From positions 1-36,747 of the forward strand of contig NZ_CVRT01000097.1 in NCBI RefSeq assembly GCF_001261915.1: a stretch of DNA of 36,747 nt. Direction: 5' to 3'. This document shows, in pieces, positions 16,202 to 24,504 of this stretch. The position numbers were made by a program, and so were the translations under genes. Within the stretch, counting starts at the first letter, position 1. Each line of letters begins with the position of its first letter. This DNA is from Halorubrum sp. SD626R. Lineage in GTDB: Archaea > Halobacteriota > Halobacteria > Halobacteriales > Haloferacaceae. The notes beneath the pieces are model-generated. The model had not been told where the DNA came from, made no database searches, and was given only the letters and a program-made list of their open reading frames with translations.

Positions 16202-17410
16202 ATGATGCGCCACGACGTCTCCATCGTCGGCGGCGGCTGCGTCGGGCTGTCGGTCGCCAAACACCTCGCCGAGCGCACCGACCTCGACGTCGCCGTCCTA
16301 GAGAAGGAACACCACCTCGCCTCCCACCAGAGCGGCCGGAACTCCGGCGTGCTCCATCCCGGGTTCAACTACCCGCCGGGCTCGAAGAAGGCGCGGTTCG
16401 CCACCGAGGGGACCGCCCGCATGAAGGCGTACTGCGAGGAGCACGATATCCCCTGTGATGAGCTCGGCGTCCTCGTCGTCGCGACGGACGACGAGGAGGC
16501 GGCGCGCCTCGACGACCTCGCGGAGCAGGCCGAGGCCAACGGCGTCGCCTACGAGCGGCTCGACTCCCGCGAGGCGATCCGCGCGCACGAGCCCCACGCC
16601 GAGGGCCAGGCCGCGTTTCGCGCCCCGGAGGCCGCCTCCGTCGACTCCGAGCAGTACGTCTACGCGCTCGCCCGCGAGGCACGGGATCTCGGCGTCACGA
16701 TCTACACCGGGTACGAGGTCTCGCGGATCGAGGAGGCGGCCGAGGGGTACCGGCTCGCGACGAGCAACGGTCGGTTCGAGGTCCCGTACCTCGTCAACGC
16801 CGCGGGGCTCCACGCCGACACGCTGGCCCACCAGGTCGGCGTCGGCGAGGAGTACCAGGTGGTCCCGTTCCGCGGCGAGTACTACGAGGTACGGCCCGAG
16901 CGCGCCGACCTCTGCGAGACCATGATCTACCCGACGCCGAACCCCGAGCTCCCCTTCCTCGGCGTCCACTACACCCGTCGCACGGACGGGAAGGTGATCG
17001 TCGGCCCCAACGCGGTGCTCGCGTTCGGCCGCGAGGCGTACGACAACACGGACGTGAACCCCCGCGAGCTGCTGGAGACGCTCACCTACGGCGGCTTCCG
17101 GCGGCTGCTCGCCTCGCCGCTGATGCTCTCGGTCGCGTGGGCGGAGCTGAACAAGTCGTACCGCAAGGGGAAGTTCGCGGCGGCGTCACAGAAGCTCGTC
17201 CCCGACGTGCGCGCCGAGGACCTCCAGAAGAGCTACGCCGGGATCCGCGCCCAGCTCGTGAGCGCGGACGGAGAGTTAGTGAAAGAGCCGCTGTTCGTCG
17301 AGCGCGACGACGCGGTTCACGTCCTCAACGCCGTCTCTCCGGGGCTCACCTCCTCGCTGCCGTTCGGCGAGCACATCGCGGAGCGGCTCGCGGCGAAGGT
17401 GACGGTTTAA
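16202..17410 (+). CDS. lhgO: L-2-hydroxyglutarate oxidase/dehydrogenase
   Basis: This 402-residue FAD enzyme oxidises L-2-hydroxyglutarate to 2-oxoglutarate. The dinucleotide-binding motif GGGCVG is at 10-15. Family-specific stretches match E. coli LhgO closely from memory: HQSGRNSGVLHPG, PFRGEYYEV, YPTPNPELPFLGVH, VGPNAVLAF and GIRAQLVS. The C-terminal SPGLTSSLPFGEHI closes the FAD site. The start could be this ATG or the next codon, which is also ATG. Electrons probably pass to the quinone pool at the membrane. It is followed 216 bases later by the CoA-transferase-family gene on the same strand; bases 17411-17626 show no gene. Confidence 0.93.
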   Translation: MMRHDVSIVGGGCVGLSVAKHLAERTDLDVAVLEKEHHLASHQSGRNSGVLHPGFNYPPGSKKARFATEGTARMKAYCEEHDIPCDELGVLVVATDDEEAARLDDLAEQAEANGVAYERLDSREAIRAHEPHAEGQAAFRAPEAASVDSEQYVYALAREARDLGVTIYTGYEVSRIEEAAEGYRLATSNGRFEVPYLVNAAGLHADTLAHQVGVGEEYQVVPFRGEYYEVRPERADLCETMIYPTPNPELPFLGVHYTRRTDGKVIVGPNAVLAFGREAYDNTDVNPRELLETLTYGGFRRLLASPLMLSVAWAELNKSYRKGKFAAASQKLVPDVRAEDLQKSYAGIRAQLVSADGELVKEPLFVERDDAVHVLNAVSPGLTSSLPFGEHIAERLAAKVTV

Positions 17411-17626
17411 GTCCCGGCCGTCCGACGTTGCCACCACCACTCGCCGGATGTCGCCGCCGGGCTCACCGCTCCCGCGCGGCGCGTCCCTCGCGTCCGAGAC
17501 CATGACACCACACGCGTTCATCCCGACTCGCGGCGGCCCCGTCCGGGCCGCCACCGACGGTCGCATCGCCCCTCGAGAGGCCTCTCCTCCTCGCGAGCGC
17601 CAGACTTCCCCGGCACGAGGGCGCCG

Positions 17627-19099
17627 ATGAGCCGCGGTCCGGACCGGCTGCCGGTCGAGGACCGGCTCCACGGCGACCTCCCGATCGTCGACGCGGAGAC
17701 CGCGGCCGCCGCGCTCGACGCCGACGCGACGGTGCTCACGAGCGGCTTCGGCAGCGTCGGCTACCCGAAGGCGATCCCGCTCGCGCTGGCGTCGTCGCCC
17801 CGCGACCTGTCGCTCACGCTCGTCGCCAGCGGGAAGGTCGGCGACGAGATCGACACCGAGCTCGTCGGGTCGGGACAGGTCGAGCGCCGCTTCTCCTACC
17901 AGTCGTCGCGGGTCGCCCGCGAGAAGACCGACGCCCGCGAGATCGCCTTCAGCGACCGCAACGCCTCCTCGATCGGCGACGAGGTCCAGTACGGGGGGCT
18001 CGTCGACCCCGACGTCGCGGTCGTCGAGGCGGTCGCGGTCGGCGAGGACTGGTTCGTCCCCTCCACGTCGCTCGGGCAGGTCCCCGCGTTCGTCGAGGCC
18101 GCCGACGAGCTGTACGTGGAGCTGAACCGCCACCAGCCGCTCGAACTGCAGGCGCTCCACGACGTGTACCGACCGGACGCGCCGCCGGACCGCGAACCGG
18201 TCCCCCTCACCGACCCCGGCGAGCGCATCGGGACCCCCCACGTCGAGTTCGCCCCCGGGAAGCTCGCGGGCGTCGTCGAGACGGAGACCCCCGACTCGAC
18301 GTACACGTTCCGGGACCCGACCGACGACGACCTCGCGATCGCTGCCAACCTCGGATCCTTCCTCCGAGAGGAGCTGGAGCGCTCGCCCGTCTTCGACGAC
18401 GCGGTCCACCTCCAGTTCGGCGTCGGCTCGCTCGGCAACGCGCTGATGGGCGAGCTCCAAGCGCTCGACTTCGGCGACCGCGAGGTGGTCTACTTCGGCG
18501 AGCTCATCCAGGACGGCCTCTTCGACATGCTCGACGCTGGGGGGCTTGCGGCCGCCAGCGCCACGTCGCTCGCGCTCACCGACGAGGGCCAGGAACGGCT
18601 CTTCGAGGACGTCGAGCGCTACGCCGAGGACGTGGTGCTCCGGCCGGCCGATATTTCGAACCACCCGGGGCTCATCGACCAGTTCGGCGTGATCGGTGTC
18701 AACAGCGCCATCGAGGTCGACCTCTACGGGAACGTCAACTCCACGCACGTCCGCGGCGAGCGCATGATAAACGGCGTCGGCGGCTCGGCCGACTTCAATC
18801 GGAACTCCCTGATCACGGTGTGCGCGCTCCCCTCGACGCTGAACGACGGCGCGGTCTCGCGGGTGGTCCCGCAGACGTTCCACGTCGACCACACCGAGCA
18901 CGACGTCGACGTCTTCGTCACCGAACAGGGCGTCGCCGACGTGCGCGGGCTCTCGCCGGTCGAGCGCGCGGAGCTGCTGATCGAGCGCTGCGCGCACCCT
19001 GCATTCGCGCCGGAGCTCCGGTCGTACCTCGACGACGTCTGCGAGCGCGACTACCACATCCCGCAGGACGTCGAGCGCGCCGCGGAGTGGTTCGAGTAG
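17627..19099 (+). CDS. Acetyl-CoA hydrolase/CoA-transferase family protein
   Basis: This 490-residue enzyme has the two-domain class I CoA-transferase architecture. The C-terminal half shows GVGSLGNALMGEL and then VVYFGELIQDG, where Glu292 sits at the position of the CoA-thioester-forming glutamate. The later GVNSAIEVDLYGNVNST, GGSADFNRNS and VFVTEQGVADVRGLSPVERA stretches are family hallmarks (PF13336). The family includes acetyl-CoA hydrolases, succinate:acetate and 4-hydroxybutyrate CoA-transferases. The acyl substrate is not determined. The nearby lhgO and glutaryl-CoA dehydrogenase make a dicarboxylate such as glutarate a reasonable guess. Confidence 0.9.
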   Translation: MSRGPDRLPVEDRLHGDLPIVDAETAAAALDADATVLTSGFGSVGYPKAIPLALASSPRDLSLTLVASGKVGDEIDTELVGSGQVERRFSYQSSRVAREKTDAREIAFSDRNASSIGDEVQYGGLVDPDVAVVEAVAVGEDWFVPSTSLGQVPAFVEAADELYVELNRHQPLELQALHDVYRPDAPPDREPVPLTDPGERIGTPHVEFAPGKLAGVVETETPDSTYTFRDPTDDDLAIAANLGSFLREELERSPVFDDAVHLQFGVGSLGNALMGELQALDFGDREVVYFGELIQDGLFDMLDAGGLAAASATSLALTDEGQERLFEDVERYAEDVVLRPADISNHPGLIDQFGVIGVNSAIEVDLYGNVNSTHVRGERMINGVGGSADFNRNSLITVCALPSTLNDGAVSRVVPQTFHVDHTEHDVDVFVTEQGVADVRGLSPVERAELLIERCAHPAFAPELRSYLDDVCERDYHIPQDVERAAEWFE

Positions 19100-19114
19100 G
19101 CGGACTGAGTGGGT

Positions 19115-19119
19115 AAAAA
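19115..19119 (-). terminator. Oligo-T terminator after the TRAP operon
   Basis: On the minus strand ATTTTTACCC follows the small TRAP-associated gene by about 22 bases. It also separates that operon from the convergent CoA-transferase gene. Confidence 0.5.
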
Positions 19120-19140
19120 TCGGTTACGCCGTCCGCGCAC

Positions 19141-19374
19141 TCACAGCACTTTGAGGAAGATGAGCAGCCACCAGACGTAGCCGCCGGTGAGCGCGAGCGC
19201 GGTGAGCAGTTCGAGGACGCCGACGTACTTCTCCCCGTGGGTCCGGCGGAACGCCTGCACCTTCTCGACCTGTCTCCAGGCCGGCATCAGCGGATCCGGG
19301 ATGATCTCGCCGAGGCCGCCGGCCTGCTGTGCGGACTGCTCCGCCACCGCCTCGGGGGAGTCGTCGTCGCTCAT
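19141..19374 (-). CDS. Small single-helix membrane protein of the TRAP operon
   Basis: This 77-residue protein has a charged, Gln/Ala-rich N-terminal half (1-25), the amphipathic stretch PLMPAWRQVEKVQAFRRTHG, and one hydrophobic helix at about 51-77. I recognise no family. Its ATG overlaps the permease stop by four bases (ATGA), so it is translationally coupled to the TRAP permease. A separate DctQ subunit is not needed because the permease is a fused one. I infer an accessory or stabilising third membrane component. It is too short for a transporter of its own. Confidence 0.82.
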   Translation of the reverse strand: MSDDDSPEAVAEQSAQQAGGLGEIIPDPLMPAWRQVEKVQAFRRTHGEKYVGVLELLTALALTGGYVWWLLIFLKVL

Positions 19375-21362
19375 TGGCTCGCCCCCCTGCCGAACGGCAG
19401 TCTGAGCCCGCGGATCATCACCTTCTCGGCGACGAAGACGGCGGCGAAGACGGCGATCCCAGCGAGCTTCGCGACGTTGCTCGGGTACGCCATGATGAAG
19501 ACGCCGAGCGTCGCGAGCAGGGCTCGCGCGCCGATCTTCTTGCCGGGGCTCATCTTGAACGGGTAGTTCAGCCCGTAGATGATCGTCACCGCGCCGAGCA
19601 GGACGAGCAGCCCGACGTACAGCGTGTTGAGCCCGGGCTCCATCGAGATCATAACGGGGTTGTAGACGAACGCGACCGGGAGGACGAACAGCGGCGCGGC
19701 GATCCGGAGCGCGGCCCCGCAGGTCCGCCAGAAGTTCGCCTCCGCGATCCCCGCCGCGATCACCGCCGCGGTCGCCACCGGCGGCGTGATCCCGGCGAGG
19801 ATGGCCGCGTAGAACATCGTGTAGTGGGCCGTGATCGGCTGGACGCCGAAGTCCGAGACGAACGTCGGCACGATGAGGATGGCGACGATGACGTACGCCG
19901 CGACCGTCGGCATGCCGACGCCCATCAGGATGGCGACGGCCATCCCGAGCAGCACGGCGAACAGCAGCACGCCGCCCGAGATGTTGATGAGCAGCAGCGC
20001 GATCTTCGCCGGGATGCCGGTCGTGCTGAAGAGGTTCACGACCCCGCTGATGACGACCAGGATGATCGCGATCGGCGCCAGGATGATCGCGCCGCGGCGG
20101 ATCCCGTGGACGGTGTTTTTCACCTGGGTGACGAACTCCCCGACCGGACTGGTGCCCGAGTTGTCGACGAGCCGCTGGAGCGGCGGCATGAGCACGCCCG
20201 TGAGCATCATCGCGACCACCGTGTACAGCGCGGAGGTCATCACCGTGTACTGTGCGAACCCGAGCAGGTAGATGAGAATTCCGAACGGGACGCCGAAACG
20301 GAGCGCCTCGAACAGCTTCTTCTCGGTCGAGAGCTCCTCGTCGAAGAACTCGGAGAACTCCATGTCCTGGCTGCTGGAGTCGGAGATGGCGAGGTAGTGG
20401 ACCGCGATCGAGATGGACACGACCAGGATCGCGGCCGGCACGAGGCCGGCGACGACGATGTTGAGGTAGGGGACGCCGAGGTACGACGCCATCACGAACG
20501 CCGAGGCCCCCATGACGGGCGGGAGCACCTGTCCGGAGGTGGACGCGACCGCCTCGATGCCGGCCGCGCGGTGGCCTTTCATCCCCGCCTCCTGCATCGT
20601 CGGGATGGTGAACGAGCCCGTCATCGCCGCGTTGGCGGTGTAGGAACCGTTGATCGAGCCGATGACCGCCGAGGAGAGGACGGCCGTCTGGGCGATCCCC
20701 GACTCGATGTACTTCGCGGCCACGATGGCGACCCGGAGGATGAGGTCGAACGCGCCGTACGCGAACAGCAGCCCGGCGTACAGCAGGAACGGCGCGATCC
20801 ACGAGGCCGTGATCTGCGTGAGGCTCCCGTAGAACCCGTACAGGTCGGTGACCGTCGCCTGCAGCAGCGTCGCCTGCTGCATCCCCGCGTGTCCCAGTAC
20901 GCCCGGGACGACGTTGCCGTACATCGCGTACGCGAAGACGCCGATGACGAGCCCGAGGAACACGTTCCCGAACTCGCGCCACGTGAGGTACATCAGCGAG
21001 AGGATGACCAGCCGCGCGAGCATGTACTCGTGTTCGAGGGCGTACCCCTGCCGCTGGAGGTAGACGTCCTGGAAGTTGACCGCGAAGAACGCCGACGCGG
21101 TCATCAGCGCCAGCGACGCGGGGATCAACACGGCGCCGTCGATCCAGTCGCCGTCGCTGATGGCGAGCCGCGTCTCGTTGATCGCGTACACGGTCAGGAT
21201 GCCGCCGACGAACGCGGTGGCGAACCGCACCTGCGAGATCGCCTGCGTCTGGGCCCAGTAGAGCACCCCGGCCCAGAACAGCAGCGCCGCCGCCGTGACC
21301 GTGACGTCGAGCCCGCGTAACAGTCCGGATTCGGGTTCCGCCGAGGCCGTTTCCGTGCTCAT
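19371..21362 (-). CDS. TRAP transporter fused permease (DctQ-DctM type, TAXI system)
   Basis: This 663-residue polytopic protein has about sixteen or more hydrophobic segments, long enough for fused small (about 1-150) and large (about 160-650) TRAP subunits. The DctM signature is clear: SSAVIGSINGSYTANAAMTGSFTIPTMQEAGM near 230-262, VASTSGQVLPPVMGASAFVMA, and, in the second half, GVGMPTVAAYVIVAIL and AGITPPVATAA. TRAP systems import organic acids using an ion gradient, in haloarchaea most likely Na+. The binding protein gene lies upstream on the same strand and the small membrane protein downstream. It has its own probable TATA box. Confidence 0.95.
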   Translation of the reverse strand: MSTETASAEPESGLLRGLDVTVTAAALLFWAGVLYWAQTQAISQVRFATAFVGGILTVYAINETRLAISDGDWIDGAVLIPASLALMTASAFFAVNFQDVYLQRQGYALEHEYMLARLVILSLMYLTWREFGNVFLGLVIGVFAYAMYGNVVPGVLGHAGMQQATLLQATVTDLYGFYGSLTQITASWIAPFLLYAGLLFAYGAFDLILRVAIVAAKYIESGIAQTAVLSSAVIGSINGSYTANAAMTGSFTIPTMQEAGMKGHRAAGIEAVASTSGQVLPPVMGASAFVMASYLGVPYLNIVVAGLVPAAILVVSISIAVHYLAISDSSSQDMEFSEFFDEELSTEKKLFEALRFGVPFGILIYLLGFAQYTVMTSALYTVVAMMLTGVLMPPLQRLVDNSGTSPVGEFVTQVKNTVHGIRRGAIILAPIAIILVVISGVVNLFSTTGIPAKIALLLINISGGVLLFAVLLGMAVAILMGVGMPTVAAYVIVAILIVPTFVSDFGVQPITAHYTMFYAAILAGITPPVATAAVIAAGIAEANFWRTCGAALRIAAPLFVLPVAFVYNPVMISMEPGLNTLYVGLLVLLGAVTIIYGLNYPFKMSPGKKIGARALLATLGVFIMAYPSNVAKLAGIAVFAAVFVAEKVMIRGLRLPFGRGASQ

Positions 21363-21384
21363 GGGCGCCAGTGTCCGTCAGGTG

Positions 21385-21391
21385 AAATATT
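21385..21391 (-). promoter_or_regulatory. TATA box of the TRAP permease
   Basis: On the minus strand AATATTT is centred 26 bases ahead of the permease ATG at 21362, suggesting a leaderless internal promoter besides read-through from the binding protein gene. Confidence 0.55.
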
Positions 21392-21492
21392 CGTCGGGCC
21401 GGGCATGCGTGATCGTGTCATAGTTGCTGTCTGAATTGTCGGTTGCGCGTTCGATGATTTTAACTTACTGATCGGGGCCCCGGAGAGCGGGG

Positions 21493-21511
21493 AAAAAGCC
21501 GGGTTACCGGC
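21493..21511 (-). terminator. Stem-loop plus T5 between binding protein and permease
   Basis: On the minus strand GCCGG-TAAC-CCGGC (21511-21498) is followed at once by TTTTT (21497-21493). The structure sits four bases after the binding protein stop codon. Partial termination here would give more binding protein than permease, as transport operons often need. Confidence 0.6.
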
Positions 21512-21514
21512 CGA

Positions 21515-22657
21515 TCAGGCGCTGTCGCCTTCGGTCAGGCTGTCGTCCCACGCGTCGTTGTCCTGGTAGTACTGCACGGCGCCGCGGTGGACCGGGATGT
21601 TCTCGCGGGCCGACGCCAGCATGTCCGCGGTGGACCCGAAGTCGTTGAACTGCGCCTCGCCCTCGTTGACGACGTCGTTGTGCTCGTCGACGACGCGGCA
21701 CAGCTCGTAGACGGCGTCCGGGTTCGCCTCGGGGTTGAACGTGTAGTTGACCTCCAGGTTCCAGTGGAACACCTCGTCGGTGCCGATGTCGGTGCCCGCG
21801 ATGGACCAGTCGTCGTAGCTCGTGGTGCCGGTGCCGGCGCCGTCGTACGACTCGGCGGACTCCATGAGCGCGTCCGTCGGCTCGACGTAGTGAACGTCGA
21901 CGCGGGAGGCGATCTCCTGGACGAACCCGGTGTAGCGCACGCCGGGCGTCCCGTACGCGATGGAGGCGTCGATCGTTCCCTCCTCCATCGCGCCGGGCGC
22001 GTCGCCCACGCCCATGTTCTGGATGTTCATCTGGTCGTACACGTCCGCCGTCGGGTCCTGCGACCAGACGTCGAGCGTCGTCGCGCGCGTCGAGTACCCC
22101 GGCTCGGCGGGATAGACGTTCGCGCCGGCGAGGTCGTCGAACGTCTCGATGTCCGTGCCGTCGCGGGCGATGACGTAGATGCTGTACGGGAACGCGTAGA
22201 ACCCGTACTGCGGGATGCGCTCGACGGGCTGCTCGGAGAACGCCCCGCTCTCGCTGAGCGCCTTCGACAGCGAGTTGTTGTCCGTGATCCCGGCGTTGAA
22301 CTGGCTGTTCGCCATCCGGCGGATCGTCCCGATGTAGCCCGGGCTCTCGATGGTCGAGTACTCCAGGCTGTCGCTCTCCTGGCTCACCGCGCGCTCGACG
22401 GCGAGGCCGACGTCCTGCGTCCCTCCGGCCGACGTCCCCACGCGCAGCGAGAGGTTCTGGCTTCCGCCGTCGCCGCCGTCCTCGCCGTCGGATCCGTCTT
22501 CACCGTCCATCCCGTCGGAGCCGTCGGAGCCGTCCGACCCGTCGGACCCGTCCGATCCGTCGCCGCCGTCGCCGCCGCTACAGCCGGCGAGTCCGGCGAT
22601 ACCTACCGCGCCCGTACCGTACAGGAACCTGCGTCGATTAACTGAGTTATCTGCCAT
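21515..22657 (-). CDS. TAXI-family TRAP solute-binding lipoprotein
   Basis: This 380-residue surface protein has a Tat signal (Arg8-Arg10, NRRRFLYG) and the lipobox LAGC with lipidated Cys26. A low-complexity Gly/Ser/Asp linker (27-64) is followed by a TAXI domain: LSLRVGTSAGGTQDVGLAV, then GYIGTIRRMANSQFNAGITDNNS and FDDLAGANVYPAEPG. TAXI proteins bind organic acids such as glutamate or sugar acids for TRAP import; the ligand here is unknown. An upstream in-frame ATG at 22672 (MSGLS) is possible. I prefer MADNS because it puts the twin Arg at the usual distance. The strong TATA box at 22709-22716 fits either start. Confidence 0.93.
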   Translation of the reverse strand: MADNSVNRRRFLYGTGAVGIAGLAGCSGGDGGDGSDGSDGSDGSDGSDGMDGEDGSDGEDGGDGGSQNLSLRVGTSAGGTQDVGLAVERAVSQESDSLEYSTIESPGYIGTIRRMANSQFNAGITDNNSLSKALSESGAFSEQPVERIPQYGFYAFPYSIYVIARDGTDIETFDDLAGANVYPAEPGYSTRATTLDVWSQDPTADVYDQMNIQNMGVGDAPGAMEEGTIDASIAYGTPGVRYTGFVQEIASRVDVHYVEPTDALMESAESYDGAGTGTTSYDDWSIAGTDIGTDEVFHWNLEVNYTFNPEANPDAVYELCRVVDEHNDVVNEGEAQFNDFGSTADMLASARENIPVHRGAVQYYQDNDAWDDSLTEGDSA

Positions 22658-22708
22658 GCTCAATCCTGACATTGCGGTCGATGATTAACAATGTATCTGT
22701 TTGTTTCA

Positions 22709-22716
22709 GTTTAAAC
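22709..22716 (-). promoter_or_regulatory. TATA box of the TRAP operon
   Basis: GTTTAAAC is a perfect palindrome. On the minus strand it would place the start site near 22686, leaving a leader of about 14 to 29 bases depending on the start codon used for the binding protein. Confidence 0.55.
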
Positions 22717-22788
22717 CGAGGGAATATTCGCCGTCGTGAAAGCCGCCGAACACGTCGCGTCCGCCGGTTTACTCCTCGGGGGCCACCG

Positions 22789-23220
22789 TTACTCTTCGAG
22801 GATCACCGTCACAGGGCGGTCGGCCGCGAGCAGCACCGACTGGGTCGTGCTCCCGAACAGCATCTTCCCGGTCGGGCTCCGACGGCGGCCGCTCATGGTG
22901 ATGTTGTCGACGTCGAGCTCGGCGGCGACCTCGATGATCGTCTCCGCGGGGTCGTCGCCGTGCTCGCGCCGCCTGGTCGTCTCCACGCCGGCCTCGGCCA
23001 GCCGGTCCTCGACGGCGTCGACGCTCTCGGGGTAGTTCTCCTCGTTCCACACGTCTTCGGAGTCGACTCGCCCGCTCTCGCCGCTGACCTCGAACCCCTC
23101 GTAGACGTTGAGGATCACCGCCTCGACCTCGTCGTCGGCGTTCGGCAGCGAGGCGACGGCGTCCGCCGCGGCCAGTACGTGGTTCACGTCTCCACCGACG
23201 GGGAGCAGCACGCGGTACAT
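22789..23220 (-). CDS. Universal stress protein (UspA family)
   Basis: This 143-residue alpha/beta protein begins with the strand MYRVLLPVGGD and ends with the nucleotide-binding G-rich signature SGRRRSPTGKMLFGSTTQSVL and the strand PVTVIL, fitting the ATP-binding USP type (G-x2-G-x9-G-S/T-like). It lies directly upstream of the TRAP genes on the same strand. USP genes are often linked to TRAP systems; in Halomonas, TeaD regulates the TeaABC transporter and binds ATP. A similar regulatory role is an inference here. It has its own TATA box at 23245-23251. Confidence 0.92.
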   Translation of the reverse strand: MYRVLLPVGGDVNHVLAAADAVASLPNADDEVEAVILNVYEGFEVSGESGRVDSEDVWNEENYPESVDAVEDRLAEAGVETTRRREHGDDPAETIIEVAAELDVDNITMSGRRRSPTGKMLFGSTTQSVLLAADRPVTVILEE

Positions 23221-23244
23221 ATCGGCACCTAACCGAACAGCGAG

Positions 23245-23251
23245 TAATAAA
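23245..23251 (-). promoter_or_regulatory. TATA box of the universal stress protein gene
   Basis: On the minus strand TTTATTA is centred 28 bases ahead of the ATG at 23220, consistent with a leaderless transcript. Confidence 0.65.
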
Positions 23252-23295
23252 GATGTCTGCCGGCGCCATCGATCGGGATCGCCGACCGCCTTCCC

Positions 23296-24117
23296 TTACC
23301 GCGTCACCGGCGCCTCGACGGTCCCGATCGACTCGACGACCGCCCGCACCTCGTCGCCGGGGTCGATCGGCGCCGCGCCGGGCGTCCCCGTGCTGAACAG
23401 GTCGCCGGGCGCTAACGTCATCACGTCGGAGTGGAACGAGACGATCTCCGCGGGCGGGAACAGCATGTTCCGGATCTCGTTTTCGGCCCGCACCTCGCCG
23501 TTGACCTCGGTCCGCACCGAGAGCGGTTCGAGGTCGAGCGGCCCCTCCGGCACCGCGAGCGCGGCGCCGGGCACGAGGAACGTGTCGTAGCTCTTCGCCC
23601 GCGTGAGGAAGCGCGGGTTCCGCTGGAGCACGTCCTCGGCCGTCATGTCGATCACGGGGAGGAACCCCGCGACCACGCTATCCACGTCGGCCTCGTCGAC
23701 GTTCCGGCACGTCCGGCCCATCACGACGGCCAGCTCCGCCTCGGCGGTCACCCGCTCGCTCTGCTCGGTCGGTGGGAGCCGGATCGGCCCGCCGGGTCCA
23801 GTCAGGACCGACGACGGCTTCATGAAGCTCGCCGGCTCCTCGGGGCGCTGCTCGTCGAGGTCGCCCGCGTGTTCCTCGTAGTTCAGCCCGATCCCCCACA
23901 GCTTTCCGAACGACGCCAGGGGCGCGCCGAACGACACGTCCTCGGCCGGCACGGGGTCGGCGGTCGCGTCGGCGACGTCGCCCAGGTCGCCCGCGGCCGC
24001 TCGGGGGAGCGCGTCGCGGACGCTCTCTAGGCCCGGCTCCGCGGCGCCGAGGGGGACGTACCCCTCCTCGTCGCCGAGCAGGGGGTCGCCGGTCGCCGTG
24101 CGTGCGAGGTACTTCAT
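23296..24117 (-). CDS. Fumarylacetoacetate hydrolase family protein
   Basis: This 273-residue FAH-fold enzyme has the conserved LNYEEHAGD (His83), metal ligands Glu126, Glu128 and Asp157 (AEAELAVVMG, VIDMTAED) and the C-terminal GDLFSTGTPGAAPIDPGD. FAH members cleave C-C bonds in 2,4-diketo acids, hydrate or dehydrate 2-keto-3-deoxy acids, or decarboxylate oxaloacetate. It is the last gene of a probable SDR-cupin-FAH operon, 39 bases after the cupin. With a dehydratase and an SDR nearby, the best-fitting role is 2,4-diketo-3-deoxy sugar-acid hydrolase giving pyruvate. A 2-keto-3-deoxy-pentonate dehydratase is the main alternative. Confidence 0.9.
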   Translation of the reverse strand: MKYLARTATGDPLLGDEEGYVPLGAAEPGLESVRDALPRAAAGDLGDVADATADPVPAEDVSFGAPLASFGKLWGIGLNYEEHAGDLDEQRPEEPASFMKPSSVLTGPGGPIRLPPTEQSERVTAEAELAVVMGRTCRNVDEADVDSVVAGFLPVIDMTAEDVLQRNPRFLTRAKSYDTFLVPGAALAVPEGPLDLEPLSVRTEVNGEVRAENEIRNMLFPPAEIVSFHSDVMTLAPGDLFSTGTPGAAPIDPGDEVRAVVESIGTVEAPVTR

Positions 24118-24156
24118 CGCTCGATCGCCCCGCGTTCCGCGTTCGCTCCGTTCATC

Positions 24157-24504
24157 TCACTCCTCGCGGTCCGTCCAGAAGTCGAACGAGCGCCCGGGCG
24201 CGAACACGTCGAGCCCGACCGCGCGCTCGTCGCCGGTGTTCTCCACCCGATGGGTCTCGTTGGACTCCAAGAGGACGGAGTCGTTCTTCTCCAGCGTGAC
24301 CTCGTCGCCCTCGGTCGCGACCGTGAGCTCGCCCTGCAGGCAGAGGCACACCTGCTCGTTCTCGTGGTCGTGCATCGGCGAGCTGTGGCCCGGCGGCTTC
24401 TCGAACCACTCGAAGGAGAACCGATCGCTGCCCGCCATCGAGACGCGCCGCCACCCCTCCTCGGGCTCGTACGTCTCCGCCTCGTCGAACGCGACCGGCC
24501 TCAT
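24157..24504 (-). CDS. Cupin-domain protein of the SDR-FAH operon
   Basis: This 115-residue single cupin has textbook ligands: His45, His47 and Glu50 (or Glu48) in PMHDHENEQV and His85 in ESNETHRVEN. The Gly58 turn of motif 1 is present. Its ATG overlaps the SDR stop by four bases (ATGA), so it is translationally coupled. Small cupins in sugar-acid clusters can be isomerases, lactonase-like or ligand sensors. The function here is not readable, but the context ties it to the same substrate as the SDR and FAH proteins. Confidence 0.88.
   Translation of the reverse strand: MRPVAFDEAETYEPEEGWRRVSMAGSDRFSFEWFEKPPGHSSPMHDHENEQVCLCLQGELTVATEGDEVTLEKNDSVLLESNETHRVENTGDERAVGLDVFAPGRSFDFWTDREE

Noticed and set aside
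17411..17626. A small gene between lhgO and the CoA-transferase gene (ATG at 17448, 60 codons)
   Set aside because: Composition is Pro/Arg/Ser-rich with no promoter or homology that I recognise; it also runs into the next start.
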